DNA of 9,871 nucleotides from Verrucomicrobiota bacterium (GTDB lineage Bacteria > Verrucomicrobiota > Verrucomicrobiia > Verrucomicrobiales > Akkermansiaceae), in contig JAPLUJ010000156.1 in NCBI GenBank assembly GCA_026397695.1, positions 1 through 9,871 on the forward strand, given 5' to 3'. The position numbers were made by a program, and so were the translations under genes. The notes beneath the pieces are model-generated. The model was not told the origin of the DNA. It saw only the letters and a list, made by a program, of their open reading frames with translations, and made no database searches. Below, one piece after another: positions 1 to 3,272 of this stretch. The first letter of the stretch is position 1; every line of letters starts with the position of its first letter.

Positions 1-2
1 AG

Positions 3-401
3 ATCCGCGATGTCTTCCAGACCTACGGCATTTCCGCTGACGAGTGTGCAATGGTAGTCGAGTCTCTCAGCAAGCGCTCCAAAGATTGGGTGGCGTTTAT
101 GATGCGCTTCGAGCTTGGTATGGAGCAGCCCGAACCGAGCCGCGCTTGGAAGAGCGCCCTGACCATTGCGCTCGCTTACATCGTCGGCGGCGTGATTCCG
201 CTCAGTGCTTACTTGTTGCTTTCCGACGCGCATAGTGCGTTACGGCTTTCTGTGGTCATTACCTTGGCAGCTCTTGCTATCTTTGGCGGCATCAAGGGGC
301 GTTTTACGGGCGTGCCCGTTGTCCGCAGCGCACTTCAGACCAGTGTCATCGGTGGCCTCGCGGCAGCAGCAGCTTTCGGCATGGCACGCTGGATTTCATG
401 A
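3..401 (+). CDS. VIT1/CCC1-family iron/manganese transporter, C-terminal part (5' truncated by window)
   Basis: The frame is open from the first full codon of the window to the TGA at 399-401, so the true start lies outside; the ATG at 51 is internal. The 132 visible residues carry the C-terminal hallmarks of the VIT1/CCC1 family: a short segment reading YGISADECAMVVESLSK, then WVAFMMRFELGMEQPEPSRA, the cytoplasmic motif preceding the last membrane segments in bacterial members. Three hydrophobic stretches follow (near residues 57-78, 84-103 and 112-131), ending in RWIS. Family members move Fe2+ or Mn2+ across membranes; the metal here cannot be told from the fragment. The gene ends 22 bp before an attC-like site, so it may have been carried as a gene cassette. 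The family call is firm; the substrate is inferred. Confidence 0.85.
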   Translation: MRDVFQTYGISADECAMVVESLSKRSKDWVAFMMRFELGMEQPEPSRAWKSALTIALAYIVGGVIPLSAYLLLSDAHSALRLSVVITLAALAIFGGIKGRFTGVPVVRSALQTSVIGGLAAAAAFGMARWIS

Positions 402-423
402 GCTTTCACGACACAACCGCAAT

Positions 424-523
424 ACCTAACCAAGTCGCCGGAGCCAACCGCCATTGGCGCTTTCAGTTCCGCCGTCATGGCTCACGTCACGCGTCGGCGG
501 TGGCTTGGCTTTCCACGTTGGAC
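424..523 (+). other. attC-like recombination site (integron gene-cassette type)
   Basis: The site opens with ACCTAAC (424-430), fitting the R'' consensus RYYYAAC, and closes with GTTGGAC (517-523), fitting the R' consensus GTTRRRY. Between them is an imperfect inverted repeat: GCC 437-439, AGCC 442-445 and ACCGCC 447-452 pair with GGC 507-509, GGCT 502-505 and GGCGGT 496-501. GG at 440-441 faces a single T at 506, and A446 is unpaired, resembling the extrahelical bases that polarise folded attC sites. The total of 100 bp is within the usual attC range. R'' and R' pair at only five of seven positions, counting one G-T, so the site may be diverged. It begins 22 bp after a stop codon and is followed 29 bp later by an ATG, the expected cassette arrangement. 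Confidence 0.55.
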
Positions 524-552
524 GTTGCTTTCACCCACTGAAACGAACTTAT

Positions 553-717
553 ATGCAAGAACCAATTCAATATACATCCTTGGAATCGGACAACGTGCGT
601 GCAGAGCTATCCATCCGCCACATGGACGAACGTCTTCATGCTGTCGAACAACGGCTGCTCGATCTTGCATCTCTTCTTGATTGCAGGACTTCGCCCGGTG
701 GCAGCACAGCTCAGTAA
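553..717 (+). CDS. Small hypothetical protein with predicted amphipathic/coiled-coil helix
   Basis: This ORF encodes 54 residues, with a charged heptad-like helix (residues 22-43, containing MDERLHAVEQRLLDLASLL) and a loose polar tail. I do not recognise a family. The ATG at 553 is preferred over 454 in the same frame because the longer form would run through the attC-like site. No clear ribosome binding site precedes it. It ends 12 bp before the DUF2127 gene, with which it could be co-transcribed. Its position between two attC-like cores suggests it travels in the same cassette. It may be a real small protein or a chance ORF. Confidence 0.4.
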   Translation: MQEPIQYTSLESDNVRAELSIRHMDERLHAVEQRLLDLASLLDCRTSPGGSTAQ

Positions 718-729
718 GCAATCGTTTCG

Positions 730-1191
730 ATGAGCACGAAGAAAAACCTTCGATTAATTGCGCTTCTTGAAGCAGTCAAGGGTGTGCTTGTGTTGCTAGC
801 TGGCTTCGGCCTGCTCGGACTCATCCACTCTGATGCGCAGCGCATGGCCGAAGAACTCGTTCATCACTTTCACCTTAACCCAGCCAGTCGCTTTCCACGG
901 ATCTTTGTCGAGGCTGCCACCAAGTCCAACGACATCACTCTTTGGTTGTTTGCTTGCGCTGCCTTTACCTATGCTGCGTTGCGGCTGGTCGAGGCGTTTG
1001 GTCTCTGGCGTCAACGGCGCTGGGCCGAGTGGTTGGCCGTAGTGAGCGGAGCCGTTTACATTCCAATCGAGATTTATGAGCTGCTTCACGGCGTAAGCTG
1101 GCCCAAGGTAACTCTCCTCGCTGTCAATACCGCTTGTGTCGTTTACATCACTCATGCGCTACGATCAAACGACAATAGCAGAAATACCTAA
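730..1191 (+). CDS. DUF2127 family membrane protein
   Basis: The 153-residue product matches the DUF2127 pattern closely. It has an N-terminal LRLIALLEAVKGVLVLLAG helix; a loop with LVHHFHLNPASRFPRIF; then ALRLVEAFGLWRQRRWAEWL, the most characteristic family motif; and AVYIPIEIYELLHGVSWPKV before a final hydrophobic helix. About four membrane segments are predicted (near residues 9-32, 67-90, 97-116 and 124-142), so it should sit in the inner membrane. The family has no established biochemical role. The ATG at 730 is used because the family motif starts within ten residues of it; there is no convincing Shine-Dalgarno. The TAA stop (1189-1191) lies inside an ACCTAAC core (1186-1192), a typical cassette ending. 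Confidence 0.85.
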   Translation: MSTKKNLRLIALLEAVKGVLVLLAGFGLLGLIHSDAQRMAEELVHHFHLNPASRFPRIFVEAATKSNDITLWLFACAAFTYAALRLVEAFGLWRQRRWAEWLAVVSGAVYIPIEIYELLHGVSWPKVTLLAVNTACVVYITHALRSNDNSRNT

Positions 1192-1235
1192 CAAGCTCAC
1201 TGGGCGAATGCGGGCGGACCACGTTCGTCGCCAGT
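1186..1235 (+). other. Partial or degenerate attC-like site (R'' core plus hairpin)
   Basis: ACCTAAC (1186-1192) is identical to the R'' core of the site at 424 and shares the wider context ATACCTAAC followed by AAG. An imperfect hairpin follows: ACTGG 1199-1203 and CGA 1205-1207 against TCG 1228-1230 and CCAGT 1231-1235, with G1204 bulged. I find no matching GTTRRRY core downstream; the nearest candidate (GTTTTAG at 1304) does not fit. The site is therefore either truncated, with its 3' half lost at a rearrangement, or only a chance half-site. Confidence 0.3.
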
Positions 1236-1620
1236 TCGGTCGTTCACTTTTTGCGTAGCTTCCGCACCATACTCACCAGCGACAGGATGCCGACGGCCAG
1301 ACCGTTTTAGATGTCTGGACTGAGCTCACTCTTGCCTGACTATATCGACCGAGATCTCCACCGCCGGAATCGTTCCTCTGTTCTCAAGCCAGTGTGTGGT
1401 GTTCCTACCCCTGGAAGAGTGTGCGCGTATGGGGGAATGGCCATGAAAAAGACGGATTTAAAGGGGTTGGCTAGCGGCTTGCAGGCGCTGTTCGATAGGC
1501 GTCATCGTCTGTCGGATTGTTGCCTGGACCGGGCGGGATGTCGATGCCGTTTCGTCTTTCCCATCGCCAACGATCATCCATCATGCCGCCCTTATCAGCT
1601 CCCGGTTGCAATCCGCGCGC
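1193..1620. other. Low-coding region with gene debris between the DUF2127 gene and the helix-turn-helix gene
   Basis: No full-length recognisable gene is present. The stretch holds the hairpin of the degenerate attC-like site, the 20-residue minus-strand tail at 1244-1306, a plus-strand frame open from 1324 to a TGA at 1444-1446 (protein-like, with EISTAGIVPLFSS and LPLEECARMGEWP) and the small ORF starting at 1443. Several short frames on both strands look protein-like but lack starts, which suggests decayed insertions. Confidence 0.5.
1244..1306 (-). pseudogene. Remnant of a membrane-anchored protein C-terminus (sorting-signal-like tail)
   Basis: On the minus strand, from just after a TAA (1307-1309) to a TGA (1244-1246), the frame reads NGLAVGILSLVSMVRKLRKK. 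A single hydrophobic helix ending in a basic cluster at the stop codon is the shape of PEP-CTERM or VPDSG-CTERM sorting tails, common on Verrucomicrobiota surface proteins. The tripartite signal's short proline-containing motif is not present upstream, and no start codon or upstream domain remains, so this would be a gene relic. With only 20 residues, chance cannot be excluded. Confidence 0.25.
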
Positions 1621-1643
1621 TCAGGCGGGGGCGAGCTTTCTGA
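1443..1643 (+). CDS. Small hypothetical ORF, possibly a frameshifted remnant
   Basis: This 66-residue ORF starts at an ATG that overlaps the TGA of the preceding open frame in an ATGA arrangement (1443-1446), typical of translationally coupled genes; a purine-rich GGGGGAA lies at 1431-1437. Its first 17 residues (MKKTDLKGLASGLQALF) look like an ordinary bacterial N-terminus, but from about residue 18 the composition becomes Arg/Cys-rich and non-protein-like, as after a frameshift. It overlaps the end of the convergent helix-turn-helix gene by 23 bp. I do not recognise a family. It is best treated as the start of a broken gene. Confidence 0.3.
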   Translation: MKKTDLKGLASGLQALFDRRHRLSDCCLDRAGCRCRFVFPIANDHPSCRPYQLPVAIRALRRGRAF

Positions 1644-2118
1644 AGCGCGGGCTATTGATCATCTCGCATGCGTCGAAGGCTCCGGTCACGTAGGCCAAAC
1701 GTTCCGGTTGCAACGTGATTTTTTGCAACTCCCGGAAATGACTCATGGTAAGCAGCGCCACATGGGATCGCTCATGGGCCGTGAGCCGATCATCGGTCAG
1801 CATCCAACTGGGCCTGGGCACGACATCGGGGGCGGCCAGGGACAAGGCGAGTTCCGTCAGTTGTCGTTCGCGCCAGGCGGCGTCCGGGGGTGCGGGCAAC
1901 TCGCTCACGTGCGGCAGACCCAACCGGACCAGCGACTCGTTAAGGAGATAGTAACCCTGCACCTCCTTCATTTTCACGATCACCCCCTTTCTAACCAAGT
2001 TATAGAAAGTCGACTTGCCGATGGGCGGCCCGAAGAACCGCATCAACGTTTCCTGATCGACGGCATGATCGGTAATACCGGGCGGCAACTTGGGGGTCGT
2101 CTTCTTTTTCGCGGCCAT
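1621..2118 (-). CDS. Helix-turn-helix domain protein (excisionase/MerR-like)
   Basis: The 165-residue protein has a basic start (MAAKKKTTPK) and a predicted winged helix-turn-helix at about residues 20-65. Within it, LMRFFGPPIGKSTFYNLVRK looks like the helix-turn-recognition-helix and VIVKMKEVQGYYLLNESLVR like the wing, the arrangement of excisionase/MerR-type DNA-binding modules. The remaining 100 residues are alpha-helical and charged with no motif I recognise. The ATG at 2118 gives the basic N-terminus; no Shine-Dalgarno precedes it. Repeats and palindromes at 2186-2266 upstream are plausible operators for autoregulation. Its position just beyond the tRNA-Ala 3' end fits the control gene of an integrated element, but no integrase is in view. 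A transcriptional regulator and an excisionase are both possible. Confidence 0.65.
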   Translation of the reverse strand: MAAKKKTTPKLPPGITDHAVDQETLMRFFGPPIGKSTFYNLVRKGVIVKMKEVQGYYLLNESLVRLGLPHVSELPAPPDAAWRERQLTELALSLAAPDVVPRPSWMLTDDRLTAHERSHVALLTMSHFRELQKITLQPERLAYVTGAFDACEMINSPRFRKLAPA

Positions 2119-2185
2119 GGGTTGGAATCTATCACCCCCGGGCGGACGGATCCAGCGGAATCAGCGATGGTTAATAAATCCGAAA

Positions 2186-2228
2186 CAGTTGCCAATACAG
2201 TTGCCAATAAACGGCCATTTATTGGCAA
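2186..2228. promoter_or_regulatory. Candidate operator: 12-bp direct repeat merging into a perfect 11-bp inverted repeat
   Basis: CAGTTGCCAATA occurs twice in direct tandem (2186-2197, 2198-2209). The second copy is also the left arm of a perfect palindrome: TTGCCAATAAA (2201-2211), a 6-nt spacer, then TTTATTGGCAA (2218-2228). Three copies of TTGCCAATA are thus present, two direct and one inverted. It lies 68-110 bp upstream of the minus-strand helix-turn-helix gene, where an autoregulatory binding site would be expected. An element recombination or replication site (iteron-like) is an alternative. Confidence 0.55.
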
Positions 2229-2266
2229 TTCCATGGACTCTCGTGGAGTCTGGTGGAAACCTTCCA
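2229..2266. repeat. Nested imperfect palindromes upstream of the helix-turn-helix gene
   Basis: GACTC (2236-2240) and GAGTC (2246-2250) are separated by five bases and enclosed by TTCCA (2229-2233) and TGGAA (2254-2258). The same TGGAA pairs alternatively with TTCCA (2262-2266) across three bases. The block directly follows the TTGCCAATA palindrome. It could be a second binding site or an alternative RNA hairpin in the leader of the leftward transcript. Confidence 0.4.
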
Positions 2267-2323
2267 TAACAAACACCCCCGCCGAATCGGCCTAGAACCA
2301 AGGGAAATCCAGCCTGCAACCAG

Positions 2324-2399
2324 TGGTGGAGCATAGGAGATTCGAACTCCTGACCTTCTCATTGCGAACGAGACGCTCTACCAACTGAGCTAATGCCCC
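2324..2399 (-). tRNA. tRNA-Ala (anticodon CGC)
   Basis: Read on the minus strand, the 76-nt sequence folds as a full cloverleaf. The acceptor arm is GGGGCAT with ATGCTCC, followed by discriminator A and an encoded CCA. The D arm contains AGCTCAGTTGGTAGAGC. The anticodon stem is TCTCG/TGAGA with loop TTCGCAA, giving anticodon CGC. The T arm is AGGAG, loop TTCGAAT, CTCCT. Pair 3-70 is G-U, the main identity element of alanine tRNAs, so the amino-acid call is well supported. It reads GCG codons. Its 3' end faces the accessory-looking left part of the window. Confidence 0.97.
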
Positions 2400-2409
2400 T
2401 CTCAATCTT

Positions 2410-2470
2410 GCGCAACACACGAATGCCATTTCCGAACCGCGAGCGCAAGCGCGAAGTTGCGCGAAATGGC
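2410..2470. promoter_or_regulatory. Crossing inverted repeats (pseudoknot-capable) between tRNA-Ala and the lipoprotein gene
   Basis: GCGCAAC (2410-2416) pairs perfectly with GTTGCGC (2456-2462), and GCCATTTC (2425-2432) pairs perfectly with GAAATGGC (2463-2470). The pairings cross rather than nest, so they form either an H-type pseudoknot or two mutually exclusive hairpins. A GC-rich GAGCGCAAGCGC segment lies in the loop. The region is 10 bp upstream of the leftward tRNA and 66 bp upstream of the rightward lipoprotein ATG, so it must also contain both promoters. I cannot place -35/-10 boxes with confidence. Confidence 0.4.
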
Positions 2471-2535
2471 ACCCCGGGCGTGACGGGCGCGATTTTCGAT
2501 TTTTTTGTTTGCCTAGCTTAACTAAGTTTGGCCAA

Positions 2536-3219
2536 ATGTCCGCGATGCATCATCATAACGCCATGCGACCGATCCTCTGGCTGCCCTTTTCCTCTGTCCT
2601 GATTCTCATGCTGCTCAACGGCTGCGCCAACAACAGCGGCAGCGCAGGTAACGATGCCTTGGGAACCGGCCCTTTTGATAGCGCGGGAAATTACCGCTAA
2701 GAATGGGCCAACGATCCATCGAAATGGCGCAAACCAGGCAGCCGCACCCCACAACCAGCAGCTGGCGACAATCTGCCGGTCATCGCCAAGAACGAGGAAC
2801 CGCCACCCAATGCCAACCCGCTCGCCCCTGCTGGACCATACAATCCCAAGACAAGTTCCTCCCGTGTGAAGCCGCTCCCGCCGGTGGCAGCACAGCGGAC
2901 CGAACCCCCCACCACCAGGGCCAGCAAGACCACGCCGGGGGTTGTCAAGGCGCGGCCCGAAGCCACCGCGAGCGCCGCCAGGACCAGCCAAAAATCCACA
3001 TCGAGTGTGGCCAAAACCAAGACCAAGGCCAAGCCGGGTGTGGCCAAAGCCAAGGCCAAGACCAAGCCGACGTCGGAGCGTTACATTGTCAAGAAGGGTG
3101 ACAGTTTGTCGGCAATTGCGAGCCGCAACCGTTCTTCGGTGTCGGCGATCCAGAAAGCTAACGGAATTTCCGGAACCTTGATCCATCCCGGGGATAAGCT
3201 GGTGATTCCGAAGCGCTGA
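2536..3219 (+). pseudogene. LysM-domain lipoprotein gene interrupted by an in-frame TAA
   Basis: One frame runs from 2536 to the TGA at 3217-3219 with a single interruption, TAA at 2698-2700 (codon 55 of 227). Before it is a lipoprotein signal peptide: MRPILWLPFSS, a hydrophobic core, then lipobox LLNGC with the cysteine at codon 30 (codon 21 if ATG 2563 is used). After it come EWANDPSKWRKPGS, a long Pro/Ala/Lys linker and a C-terminal LysM domain (codons 183-227: YIVKKGDSLSAIASRN and GTLIHPGDKLVIPKR). LysM binds peptidoglycan, so the intact product would be an envelope lipoprotein holding cell wall. The linker includes an 11-residue tandem repeat. A GTG at 2866 could start a shorter product, but that would lack the signal peptide. 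Nonsense mutation, readthrough and sequencing error are all possible. Confidence 0.75.
3005..3070 (+). repeat. 33-bp tandem duplication in the LysM-protein linker
   Basis: Two adjacent 33-bp units (3005-3037 and 3038-3070) encode VAKTKTKAKPG and VAKAKAKTKPT, differing at a few bases. They produce a lysine/alanine-rich basic linker just before the LysM domain. Such linkers often vary in length between strains by slippage. Confidence 0.6.
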
Positions 3220-3272
3220 TTAGGTTTCCGGATTTCAGAGTTCCAAGCATCACGCAAGCAGGGCAGCATGCC

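Noticed and set aside
1330..1442. Minus-strand frames reading YAHTLPG and THWLENRG, at first suggestive of a Cas3-like start
   Set aside because: The two pieces lie in different frames with stops, no HD or helicase motifs follow, and no repeats or cas genes are nearby.
2281..2292. GCCGAATCGGC palindrome after the tRNA as its terminator
   Set aside because: The stem is only four to five pairs and no T-tract follows in the tRNA's direction.
1606..2295. Plus-strand open frame of 229 codons across the helix-turn-helix gene
   Set aside because: The minus-strand product has a coherent helix-turn-helix fold, while the plus-strand translation is low-complexity and recognisable only as its reverse.
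1..2323. Second copy of the tRNA-Ala 3' end as an attachment site
   Set aside because: No match to the T-arm/acceptor sequence was found in this stretch; it could still lie outside the window.
2490..2510. T-rich run suggesting a Rho-independent terminator
   Set aside because: A run of seven T is present but no stable stem directly precedes it, and no plus-strand gene upstream needs termination.
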